Of a stretch of DNA of 19,644 nucleotides, positions 1-9,100 are shown one piece after another. Both the position numbers and the translations under genes were made by a program. A model generated the notes under the pieces. It was given only the letters and a program-made list of their open reading frames with translations, was not told the DNA's origin and searched no databases. Within the stretch, counting starts at the first letter, position 1, and every line of letters starts with the position of its first letter. This DNA is from RI-283 sp964487925 (GTDB lineage: Bacteria; Pseudomonadota; Gammaproteobacteria; SZUA-140): contig CAZASZ010000036.1 of NCBI GenBank assembly GCA_964487925.1, positions 1 to 19,644 on the forward strand, written 5' to 3'.

Positions 1-2
1 AA

Positions 3-74
3 CGTCTGTGCCGCGCCCTCGGCAAACGCCTTGCCGGCCTCGCGGCACGCACCGCTTTACGTGCCTCCGACTAA
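3..74 (+). CDS. possible C-terminal tail of an upstream gene (partial)
   Basis: An open frame enters from the left edge and ends at TAA 72-74. It would encode 23 residues rich in Arg, Ala and Leu (RLCRALGKRLAGLAARTALR then ASD). Most of its codons end in G or C, as in the neighbouring real genes. Another frame is also open here until TAA 79-81, so the choice is weak. No family can be named from so short a piece. Confidence 0.22.
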   Translation, partial: RLCRALGKRLAGLAARTALRASD

Positions 75-84
75 TCAATAATAT
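56..84 (+). promoter_or_regulatory. weak sigma-70-like promoter candidate for the YpsA-like gene
   Basis: TTTACG (56-61) and TAATAT (79-84) are 17 bases apart. Each matches four of six consensus positions of the -35 and -10 boxes. They lie in an AT-richer patch just upstream of the ATG at 131, which would give a leader of about 40 bases. This is pattern matching only. Confidence 0.28.
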
Positions 85-130
85 AGGCGTGTCATGCGTA
101 CAGATCTTCGAGCCACGAGCGAGGGACATC

Positions 131-613
131 ATGCTGAAGAAAATCATCTCAGGGGGACAGACCGGCGCGGACCGTGCCGCACTCGATGTGGCAATCACGC
201 TCGGACTGGAATGTGGCGGCTGGTGTCCCGCTGGGCGCGCGGCTGACGATGGCCCAATCGACCCCAAATACCCCCTGACCGAGACCAGCGAGATGGATCA
301 CACCGTACGCACTGGCTTTAACGTCCGGGAATCCGATGCCTCCCTGCTGATCTACTGCGGCCTGCTTCAGGGCGGGACGGCCTACGCGGTCGAAATGGCC
401 CGCCATCATGAAAAACCGGCCAAGGCCATCGACCTGGAGGGTCCGCCGCCGCCGGCCGAAATCAGTGACTGGATCGCCGAGAACGGCATCACGACCCTGC
501 ATATCGGCGGACAACGGGACGCCTCGGCGCCGGGGATGTACGCTAACGCTTACGCCTATATCCGTAGCTGTCTTGAAGACTACCTTGGCCGGCATGGCGG
601 CAAGAGGCACTGA
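131..613 (+). CDS. YpsA-like SLOG-family protein (putative molybdenum carrier family)
   Basis: A 160-residue protein starting at ATG 131, preceded by AGGGA five bases upstream. An earlier in-frame ATG at 8 has no such site and would add 41 low-complexity residues unlike the family. The N-terminus ISGGQTGADRAALD (residues 6-19) is the nucleotide-binding loop typical of the YpsA/SLOG Rossmann-like fold. It is followed by GGWCPAGRAADDG and by a Gly-rich GGTAYAVEMA segment, both seen in proteins labelled 'putative molybdenum carrier' (cpYpsA-related). The length is normal for that family. SLOG proteins are believed to bind nucleotide-derived ligands; the molybdenum-carrier label is historical and no molybdenum role can be deduced here. 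The protein should be cytosolic. It lies 84 bases before the kinase-like gene on the same strand, so co-transcription is possible. Family assignment is confident; function is not known. Confidence 0.82.
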   Translation: MLKKIISGGQTGADRAALDVAITLGLECGGWCPAGRAADDGPIDPKYPLTETSEMDHTVRTGFNVRESDASLLIYCGLLQGGTAYAVEMARHHEKPAKAIDLEGPPPPAEISDWIAENGITTLHIGGQRDASAPGMYANAYAYIRSCLEDYLGRHGGKRH

Positions 614-697
614 GCCGCGATGGGCTTTGAGCAACTCATGACCATGCGCTTGCACTAGGTCTATTGTCCGGCAGGCTATCGACCCCGGCTCTTCACG

Positions 698-3379
698 ATG
701 ACGTTTCGCTTCAAAATCGTCCTGGGAATCATTCTGATCCAGATCTTCCTGGTTTCAATGCTTGCCTGGCGAAATCTGAGTTTCCTGCGCAGTACGAGTG
801 AGATCGACCTCAGCGCCCGGGCGTCCCTGTCAGCCGCGATCCTGGCCGCCTCCGTCGGTCCACATATCCAGGCTCTAGACAACGCATCGCTACAAAGATT
901 GATCGACACCGCGCTGACACATCCAGGCGAGGTCTATATCCGAATCTATGGCATCGACGGCCTGCTCGCCAAGGGGGGTGATGCAAAGATTCTATCTAAG
1001 ACCTTTGAAGAAGACTTCATGGTCGATACCGTAGATGACGAGGTCTTCGATGTCGCCGCAGAGATCATTGATAACGAGCAGATCATCGGACATGTAGAAG
1101 TCGGCTTCTCCACGGCGCCGATCGACCGCATGATGGGCGCAGCCCATCGCAATACAGCCACGATTTCGGTTGTCGGCATCCTGATCTCAATTGTATTCTC
1201 GTTGTTCCTTGGCAATTATTTCGATTCCCAGCTCAAGCGACTGCGCAACGCCACACGTCGGATCGCTGCCGGCGACGTTGGTCACCAAATCGGTATTACC
1301 GGCAACGACGAGTTGGCGCAAACCGCCAGCGCGTTCAACACAATGTCCAAGCGCCTGGCCAAGATGTATTCCGAGAAGCAGGACGCGCTCAACGAGGCCC
1401 GCAACACCGCGACCAATCTATTGGTCAGCCAACGTCGCGTCCAAGCCGTCCTGCAAAATGCCATGGACGGGATCATCACAATCGATGAATCCGCACTTAT
1501 TGAGACCATCAATCCGGCAGCCGAACACATCTTCGGTTGTACGTCGGAGGCAGCCATGGGTCAGCCGGTGTCCACCTTTATCCCGGACCTCAAGGAATGG
1601 CTGGGGCCAACCGAGACAGATACGCCGATCGACCTGCATCAATTGAACATGGATGGCGCCATGCACGATCTCGAGGGTCTTCGCCAGGACGGTACCGGCT
1701 TCGCGATGGAGCTTGCGATCAGTGAATTCAGCATTGAGGGCCGGCGGCAGTTTATCGGAATCTTCCGCGATATCAGCGACCGCAAGGCCGCCGAGCTCGA
1801 ACTGCGGAAGGCTCGAGATATGGAATTGGAGCTGTCTCGGAACAAGTTCGAATTCATCGCCAATATCAGCCGCGATATCCGAGCCCCAATCAACGACATC
1901 ATCGAGCAGGCCACTCAGCTTCAGGAGACACGGCTCGACGAGAGTCAGGCCAACCTATTGGGCAAGATCCGCACCTCAAGCTACGGGCTCATCACGATCA
2001 TTAGCGACGTGCTCGATTTTTCGCGCATTGCCGCAGGCAACATGACGCTCGAGCACATCCCGTTCAGTCTCTACCGTACCGTCGAGATCACCTTCCAGCG
2101 CGCCCAAAAGCGGCTGTCGATGGACAAGAAGAAGCTGGTGCTATGTTATTTCCTCCCAGCCAACACCCCCTGTACGCTTAACGGCGACCCGTCCCGTCTG
2201 CGACAAATCCTGTTCAATCTCGTCGACAACGCCGTTACCCACACCAACAAGGGCGAGATCCTTATCCGAATCGGAGTCGTCGACGCCCGCGAAGAAGCCG
2301 TACGCCTGCATTTCGAAATTTCCGACAGTGGCAAGGGCATCGACGCCAAGCGTCTGGCGAACATCTTCAGCGTCGTGCAACCCGACCATATGCGCCAAAC
2401 CCATGGTCGACCGGGATCAGGGCTCGGGCTCAACATCTCGCGCAAGCTCGTCGAGATGATGGGTGGCAAGATCGGCGTCATCAGCACGCCGGGCATGGGG
2501 AGCACGTTTAGCTTCGAGATCACGCTCGACCGTCGCCCCCTAGATGCCATGGATCTTGAGGACGACCATAAGGACCTAGACGGCGTTCGAGTCCTGATCG
2601 TGACCAGCGGCCGAACCCGGCTAACCGGGCTCAGCGACGAACTCAGTGGCCTCGGCATGGACGTCCATGTCGTCGAAGATGGCAGCCATGCCATCCAGGC
2701 CCTGTTCGATGCCGAGGATGGCGAATTGCCGTTCCAACTCCTGCTGTTCGACGCCAGTATGATCGGATCCAACTGCCTCAGGCTCGCTCGAGCCGTCAAT
2801 TCCAATGACCGTACCCACCGGGTGCGGATGCTCATGATCGCGACAACGGGATATCGTGGCGATAGCGAGGAGGCCCGGCGCGCCGGTATATCAGGTTATC
2901 TGACGACACCCTACTCGACCGCGCAGCTCCATGACTGCATCCGCGCAGTCCTGCAAGGAGATAGGGAAACCTTCGTAACGCGCCATTCGGTCGCGGTCGG
3001 CAAGCCGCATCGACACGGCCTGCTGCTACTCATCGACGACAATCCTGAAGAACAAAAACTGGTCCTGAGCCGACTTGAGGCTATGTCATTCTGCCTGGAA
3101 GTCGCGGAAGACTGTGCGCAGGCGGAGTCGGCCATACGCAATACACGCTACGATGCCGTTCTGATCCGCAGTTCCTTGGCGGAGAGTATGATTGGTATGG
3201 ACTGGGATAGCAGCGCCGACAATACCGACCGGAGACCGCCATTCATCGTCCTTGTGAACGCCGGCATGCCCGAGGAGACGCGCCGGAAGTGCGCCCATGT
3301 AGGCTGGAACCTGCTCATGCTGCCAGCCACGGATACCGCCCTGCTCGAGGCTCTCAGTCAGCCCAACCCCGCGGGATGA
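698..3379 (+). CDS. membrane-bound hybrid histidine kinase-like protein lacking the phospho-acceptor His (probable pseudokinase)
   Basis: 893 residues with BarA/GacS-like layout: TM1 (about 8-24), extracytoplasmic sensor (about 27-150), TM2 (about 153-174), HAMP (about 173-226), PAS (about 245-360), dimerisation region (about 380-445), HATPase_c (about 495-612) and two receiver-like domains (about 629-750 and 772-888). There is no Hpt domain. ATP-binding boxes look intact: N511, D543-S-G-K-G547 and GSGLG around 573-577. The H-box reads SRDIRAP (391-397), with Arg392 (CGC, 1871-1873) where the family has His. Receiver 1 keeps an acceptor-position Asp685, but the acidic pair is Thr636-Ser637 and the Lys is Thr737. 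Receiver 2 keeps Asp780-Asp781, but the acceptor is Arg824 and the Lys position Leu875. Histidine autophosphorylation and phosphorelay thus look impossible; ATP-dependent signalling or a scaffold role remains open. The stop overlaps the start of the AddB-like gene. No clear Shine-Dalgarno precedes ATG 698. Confidence 0.85.
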   Translation: MTFRFKIVLGIILIQIFLVSMLAWRNLSFLRSTSEIDLSARASLSAAILAASVGPHIQALDNASLQRLIDTALTHPGEVYIRIYGIDGLLAKGGDAKILSKTFEEDFMVDTVDDEVFDVAAEIIDNEQIIGHVEVGFSTAPIDRMMGAAHRNTATISVVGILISIVFSLFLGNYFDSQLKRLRNATRRIAAGDVGHQIGITGNDELAQTASAFNTMSKRLAKMYSEKQDALNEARNTATNLLVSQRRVQAVLQNAMDGIITIDESALIETINPAAEHIFGCTSEAAMGQPVSTFIPDLKEWLGPTETDTPIDLHQLNMDGAMHDLEGLRQDGTGFAMELAISEFSIEGRRQFIGIFRDISDRKAAELELRKARDMELELSRNKFEFIANISRDIRAPINDIIEQATQLQETRLDESQANLLGKIRTSSYGLITIISDVLDFSRIAAGNMTLEHIPFSLYRTVEITFQRAQKRLSMDKKKLVLCYFLPANTPCTLNGDPSRLRQILFNLVDNAVTHTNKGEILIRIGVVDAREEAVRLHFEISDSGKGIDAKRLANIFSVVQPDHMRQTHGRPGSGLGLNISRKLVEMMGGKIGVISTPGMGSTFSFEITLDRRPLDAMDLEDDHKDLDGVRVLIVTSGRTRLTGLSDELSGLGMDVHVVEDGSHAIQALFDAEDGELPFQLLLFDASMIGSNCLRLARAVNSNDRTHRVRMLMIATTGYRGDSEEARRAGISGYLTTPYSTAQLHDCIRAVLQGDRETFVTRHSVAVGKPHRHGLLLLIDDNPEEQKLVLSRLEAMSFCLEVAEDCAQAESAIRNTRYDAVLIRSSLAESMIGMDWDSSADNTDRRPPFIVLVNAGMPEETRRKCAHVGWNLLMLPATDTALLEALSQPNPAG

Positions 3380-6102
3380 CACCTGAACATTGCAGCCTGT
3401 CCGACATCCTGACCGCACTGGGACAGGGCGCCACGCTGATCACCGCCAACAAACGTTTGTCCGGCACCTTGCGCGCGAACTATGCGCAGCATACCGCCGC
3501 CAGTGGCGCGCGTGTATGGAATACACCCGATGCCCTGCCTACCCAAGCCTGGCTGCAACGATGCTGGGAGATGGCCTTGCTGAGCAGCGCTGGCAGCGAG
3601 CTGCCTCGCCTGTTATCGGCAACCCAGGAACGTTGTCTCTGGGACAGGATTATCAGACGCGATCTGGAGCACCGCCCGTTGCTTGAGCATACGGGCTGCG
3701 CACGAAAGGCGCAGGCGGCCTGGAACCTGGCCAAGTCGTGGGAAGTGGAGATCGGCGAGGGCCACGTCCAATCGCAGTTCCGTTACCATGTCGACAGCGA
3801 GGCCTTCCTGCGTTGGGCCCGGCACTTCGAACAGCGCTGCACCGATGGAAACTGGCTCTCCCAGGCCGCTCTGCCGGAGACCTTGACCGACCTGTTCAAT
3901 ACCGGAGCAATCGAGACCCCACCCACGCTGATCCTGTTCGGGTTCGACGAACTAACGCCTGCCCTCACAGCACTATTGAGCATGCTCAGGGAGCACGGCT
4001 GCCGGATACGCTGGCTCGAACCGACGGGTCGCCACGCCGCACCCAAGCTAACAGCCTGCAGCGACCTCCGTTCGGAGGCCCTAGCAATGGCGCAGTGGGC
4101 GCGCCGGCGGCTCGCCGACACGCCGGATGCATCGATCGGCATCGTTGTTCCCGAACTAGGCAGCCAGCGTGCGATCTTGACCCGGGCCCTTGATGAATGC
4201 CTCTTGCCCGAGGCCCTGGCGCCAGGCAGAGGACATCTCGATCGACCCTACAATATCTCGTTGGGACTGCCACTGGCCGAGCATCCTGTGATTCACTCGG
4301 CCAGTCGGTTGCTCGCCTTACTCGAATCCAAAGTCACGCGGACGCAGACCGCGCAGCTGCTACGCTCCCCATTTATCGCGGGCTGGCCACAAGAGGCCGG
4401 AGCCAGAGCGATGCTCGACGCACGCCTGCGGGAGTCCGGCGAACTCAGTGTGACGCTGAAGCACCTGTCTTTTATGGCCGGACAGGTTGACCAAGCACAC
4501 GGCTGCCCGATACTTGCGCGCCATCTTGATGACTGGCTATCACTGCGAGGCGCCTTGACCGACCCCGCGCCGCCATCCGTTTGGGCGACACAATTCACCG
4601 CCCTGCTGACTACGCTCGGCTGGTGCAAGGGACACCTCCTATCGAGCGAGGAGTTTCAGGTGCTCGAGTCCTGGCGTGAGCTACTGAGCGGTCTTTCGAC
4701 ACTGGACGCCTTCCTGCCGCAGCTATCAGCGACAGATGCCCGCACGCTCATCAGCGTCATGGCACAAGACAAAACCTTTCAGGCCCAGACCACCCCAGCA
4801 CCTGTGCAGGTCATGGGCGTCCTGGAGAGCGTTGGGCAACAGTTCGATCACCTCTGGATCATGGGTCTGCATGATGCTGCCTGGCCACTGCCGCCAAACC
4901 CGAATCCGTTTATCCCGCTAACACTGCAACGGGCACGGGGACTACCCCATGCCAGTGAGGCCCGTGAGCTGCAGTTCGCCCGCACGCTGACCCAGCGTCT
5001 GTTAACCAGCGCCAATGAAATCGTCGTCAGCTATCCCTGCAACAGCGGCGACGAGTCCCTCGGCCCGAGTCCGCTGATATCCGATCTCGCCCCGATTGCA
5101 GTCGAGACGCTCAACCCGGACCAGACCGCCACCTGGCGGGACACCATTCGCAGGGACTCCCGAATGGAGACGCTCACGCACGATCCCGCGCCTCCGCTAC
5201 CGATCGAGGCTGTCAGCGGAGGTAGTGGAATCTTCAAACACCAGGCGGCCTGCCCGTTTCGGGCATTTGCGGAACTCCGACTGGGCGCTCGCGCCCTCGG
5301 TACCGGCGAGATCGGTTTGGATGCCCGGGTTCGGGGTTCCTTGATCCATCGCGTGTTGGAGAAAGTGTGGCAGGAGCTCGGCTCCCAGACCACACTCCTT
5401 GAGATGGACAGGACTGTACTCGTAACACTCGTCCGAGGCGCGGTCGATACGGCGCTTGCAGAGGCGACGCGGCATCACCCGGATACCCTGAGCGGCCGTT
5501 TCCGCGAGCTCGAATCCGCACGCCTGCTCGCTCAGGTCATGGAGTGGCTCGACCTGGAGCGGACCCGGCCTCCATTCCGTGTCAAGGCTAGGGAGCAGGC
5601 AGTGCAGACCAGGATCGGCGCACTGGAAATTCGGGTCGTCATCGACCGGATCGATGAACTTGAGGACGGTCGACTCGCGCTGATCGACTACAAGACCGGA
5701 TCGGTCAGCCCGACCGAATGGTTTGGCGAACGCCCCGACGAACCTCAGCTACCGCTCTATAGTATGGCCGTGCCGGGCCCCATCGCTGCGCTCGCCTTCG
5801 CGCAGCTCCGGACCGGTGAGACGGCCTTTAAGGGGATCGCAGCCGAGCAGGGCCTGATTCCCAGCATATCCTCTTTCGACAAAGTGCGGCCGACGCGTGA
5901 AATGACGAGCTGGAGGGAGGTCTTGGAACGGTGGCACGCAACCATGATCCAGCTCGCCGAGTCGTTCGCCTCCGGCGAGGCCGCCGTGTCCCCCAAGACC
6001 TTCCCGAAGACCTGCAACTACTGTCCCCTGCCAACCCTGTGCCGCATCGACGAACTCCATTCTGGAGATCCCGGCCTGGCCATTGAGGCGGATGAGACAT
6101 GA
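3376..6102 (+). CDS. AddB-like PD-(D/E)XK nuclease, probable DNA repair protein
   Basis: 908 residues, starting at the ATG that shares ATGA with the stop of the preceding gene. Length and the N-terminal pattern TANKRL...WNTPDALPTQAWL fit the ~900-residue 'probable DNA repair protein' family related to AddB (TIGR03623-like). The N-terminal helicase-like half has no Walker A lysine motif (GATLITANKR at 18-27), so it is likely a structural subunit. The C-terminal RecB-type nuclease is recognisable from Asp757 in VIDRIDEL and from Asp771 and Lys773 in LIDYKTG. Cys626 (ACPFRAFA) with Cys880, Cys883 and Cys889 (C-x2-C-x5-C) matches the four-cysteine iron-sulfur staple of AddB nucleases. Expected role: with the AddA-like partner that follows, processing double-strand DNA ends for recombination. 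The stop overlaps the next ATG, so the two subunits are probably translationally coupled. The family call is strong; equivalence to true AddB is inferred. Confidence 0.88.
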   Translation: MTPEHCSLSDILTALGQGATLITANKRLSGTLRANYAQHTAASGARVWNTPDALPTQAWLQRCWEMALLSSAGSELPRLLSATQERCLWDRIIRRDLEHRPLLEHTGCARKAQAAWNLAKSWEVEIGEGHVQSQFRYHVDSEAFLRWARHFEQRCTDGNWLSQAALPETLTDLFNTGAIETPPTLILFGFDELTPALTALLSMLREHGCRIRWLEPTGRHAAPKLTACSDLRSEALAMAQWARRRLADTPDASIGIVVPELGSQRAILTRALDECLLPEALAPGRGHLDRPYNISLGLPLAEHPVIHSASRLLALLESKVTRTQTAQLLRSPFIAGWPQEAGARAMLDARLRESGELSVTLKHLSFMAGQVDQAHGCPILARHLDDWLSLRGALTDPAPPSVWATQFTALLTTLGWCKGHLLSSEEFQVLESWRELLSGLSTLDAFLPQLSATDARTLISVMAQDKTFQAQTTPAPVQVMGVLESVGQQFDHLWIMGLHDAAWPLPPNPNPFIPLTLQRARGLPHASEARELQFARTLTQRLLTSANEIVVSYPCNSGDESLGPSPLISDLAPIAVETLNPDQTATWRDTIRRDSRMETLTHDPAPPLPIEAVSGGSGIFKHQAACPFRAFAELRLGARALGTGEIGLDARVRGSLIHRVLEKVWQELGSQTTLLEMDRTVLVTLVRGAVDTALAEATRHHPDTLSGRFRELESARLLAQVMEWLDLERTRPPFRVKAREQAVQTRIGALEIRVVIDRIDELEDGRLALIDYKTGSVSPTEWFGERPDEPQLPLYSMAVPGPIAALAFAQLRTGETAFKGIAAEQGLIPSISSFDKVRPTREMTSWREVLERWHATMIQLAESFASGEAAVSPKTFPKTCNYCPLPTLCRIDELHSGDPGLAIEADET

Positions 6103-9100
6103 CGCGTCCGACTGAGGCCCCAGACCTTGCCGAACGCCTGAGGGCGCTTGACCCCACGACCTCGTTTATCGTTCAAGCCCCGGCTGGGTCGGGTAAGACC
6201 AGCCTATTGACCCAGCGCTTCCTAGTCCTGCTCGCCGGCGCGGACGCACCGGAGGAGGTCGTCGCAATCACCTTCACGCGCAAGGCTGCCGCCGAAATGC
6301 GTCAACGCGTATTGGAAACCCTACACCAGGCGGCACGCGCTCCTCGACCAGAGAACAGCCACGATCAACATAACTGGGACCTGGCGACCAAAGCGCTCGA
6401 ACGCAATCGAGCCATGGCATGGGCGCTACTTGAAAACCCGTCGCGCCTGCGCATACAGACCATCGACTCCTTGTGCGCGATGCTGGCTGGTCAGATGCCG
6501 ATCCTATCGGGACTCGGCGCCGTACCCAGAGTGACAGAGGATGCCGAACCGATCTACCAGACCGCAGCCGCCAATGCCATCGCCGAGATTGAGTCCGGCG
6601 CGCTGTGGTCCAACGAGATCGCCCACTTGGTCCGACATCTCGACAACCGACTCGATCGGCTGCGCGACCTGATCGCAAACATGCTCCGGCGGCGCGACCA
6701 ATGGCTGCGTCATGTCGCCGATCCCCACGACCTCAGGCTGGACCGCGACCAACTTGAGACCGCGACGGCTCACCTGATTGAGCAGGCCTTGGCGGATCTG
6801 GTCCGGGTGATTCCTCCGACATGCCGGGCCGAGCTCCCCGAGCTTGCCAGATTCGCCGCTGCCAACCTAGATGACCCGGCCTCGCCGATCACACACTGCC
6901 GGGACCTTGAGCATCTCCCTGGCGCGAACGCGGCGGACCTGCCGGTCTGGGAGGCGCTGGCAAGCCTACTGCTGACCGGCAAACTTGAATGGCGTCGCAA
7001 GGTGGATCGCCGCCAGGGATTTCCCGTTGCCGACCGTTCGATGTCTCCGCCCGAACGTGATCGATATGCGGATATGAAACGTCGAATGACGGAACTACTG
7101 GCAGCGATCGAGGGTGAATATGCGTTCCTTGAGGCGCTGGCCACCGTAACCCGCCTGCCCGACCACCGTTATTCAGACAGCGATTGGGACACGCTCAAGG
7201 CCCTCATCAGCCTGCTCCGGATCGCCTCCGCCCACCTCGAGATCGCCTTTCGTCACCAAGGCGAGATCGACTTCGCGGCGCTGTCGCAGGCAGCCACCCA
7301 GGCGCTCGGAGACCCCGAGGCGCCCACGGACCTCGCGCTCGCGCTCGACCATTGCATCCGCCATCTGCTCGTCGATGAATTTCAGGACACCTCGCTGGCG
7401 CAGCATGAGCTAATAAGCCGCCTGACGGCAGGCTGGCAGGCTGACGACAACCACACGCTATTCCTCGTTGGCGATCCGATGCAATCGATCTACCGCTTCC
7501 GCCAGGCCGAGGTCGGTTTGTTCATCGCCTGTCGCGGCAGCGGCATCGGCCAAATCCCCTTGGAATCGCTGCGGCTGTCGGTAAATTTCCGCTCACAACA
7601 AGGGATCGTCGACTGGATCAACCACAGCTTCCCCGACGTATTGCCGACCGAGGACGACATCGAGGATGGCGCTATTTCCTTCGCTGCCTCCGAGGCCTGG
7701 CATGCGCGTGCCCAGGGGGCGGCCGTTACTATCCACCCAGCGTTGACCAAGGACCCAGGGCTGGAGGCCAAACGGGTCAGCACAGTGGTTGACGCCGCTC
7801 GCCGGGAAGACCCCGAGGGCACGATTGCCATCCTGGTGCGGAGCAGATCCCATCTTGTCGCGATTCTGACCGAGCTGCGCCGCGCCGGACACAGCTATCA
7901 GGCTCAGGAGATCGAATCGCTGGCCAGACGCCCCGTCGTTCGTGACCTGCTCGCGCTAACGCAGGCCCTGCATCACTTCGGAGACCGGATCGCCTGGCTG
8001 TCGATATTGCGTGCTCCGTTCTGTGGACTGACACTCGCCGACCTTCACGCCCTCGCCGCTGATGAGCGGACGCGACCCGTGATCGACCTGCTACGTGATG
8101 CGGGCGTGTGCAGTCGGCTCAGCCCGGATGGTCGAACCCGTATCGAACGCATACGGCCATGGCTGGAAACCGTCATCAAGGAATCGGGCCGGGTCAGCCT
8201 GCGCCACCGCATTGAGGGCGCCTGGCTCGCCCTGGGCGGCCCCGCCTGCGTGGTGGACGAGACGGAATTGGAGGATGCCGAGGTCTTTTTTCAACTACTC
8301 GAAGACCTTGATGTGGCTGGGGAGCTTGCCGACCCGGACCGCCTCGAAACGCTCATCGAGAGGCTTTTCGCCCTGCCCGATGTCCATGCCGGCGGCAGCC
8401 TCAAGGTCATGACAATGCATAAGTCCAAGGGCCTGGAGTTCGACACCGTGATCCTGCCCGGCCTCGGCCGCAAGCCCCGACCCGAGGAGACCCCGCTACT
8501 GTCCTGGCTGGAACGGACCCATGCCCACGGCGAACCCGATCTGTTATTGGCGCCGATCAGCCCCGCCGGACAGAGTCCGGGTCGCATGGCTACGTTCCTG
8601 CGTCAGATAGAGCGACGCAAGCGGCGTCTTGAGGACGCCCGTCTGCTCTATGTCGCGACCACGCGCGCGAAGCGACGTCTGCACCTGCTCGGCCATGTCG
8701 AATGTGGCGAAGATAAATCTGAGCTCCCAAATCCCGAAGCAGACAGCCTGCTGGCGCGCCTCTGGCCGATTGTCGAACACCAATTCCAGGACTGTTTCGG
8801 ACAAGCGACCGAGTCTCCGGCAACGAGCACAGCCGACGAAGCCGGGGCAGGTGTCTATCCTGTACGCAAACGTCTCAACGCAGACTGGGCACTGCCTGCC
8901 CCCCACCGCGGAATCCGGGCCACCATCGAACAACCCGCACCCCCAGAGATTGAATTCGATTGGGCGGGCGAGGAGGCGCGCCTGATCGGGATTTCAGTCC
9001 ATCGACTCCTGCAGCAACTCGGGACCATCGGTCTGGAGGCCTTTTCGGCATTCGATACACAACGGCTCAAGACCATGGCGCGAGGGCTGCTCGTGGGGCA

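Noticed and set aside
8..130. N-terminal extension of the YpsA-like protein from ATG 8
   Set aside because: The 41 extra residues are Arg/Pro-rich and unlike the family. The ATG at 131 has a good ribosome-binding site and gives the standard N-terminus.
2146..2835. 229-codon open frame on the - strand inside the kinase-like gene
   Set aside because: Ser/Arg/Pro-rich translation, antisense to the conserved ATPase and receiver region; a shadow of the real frame.
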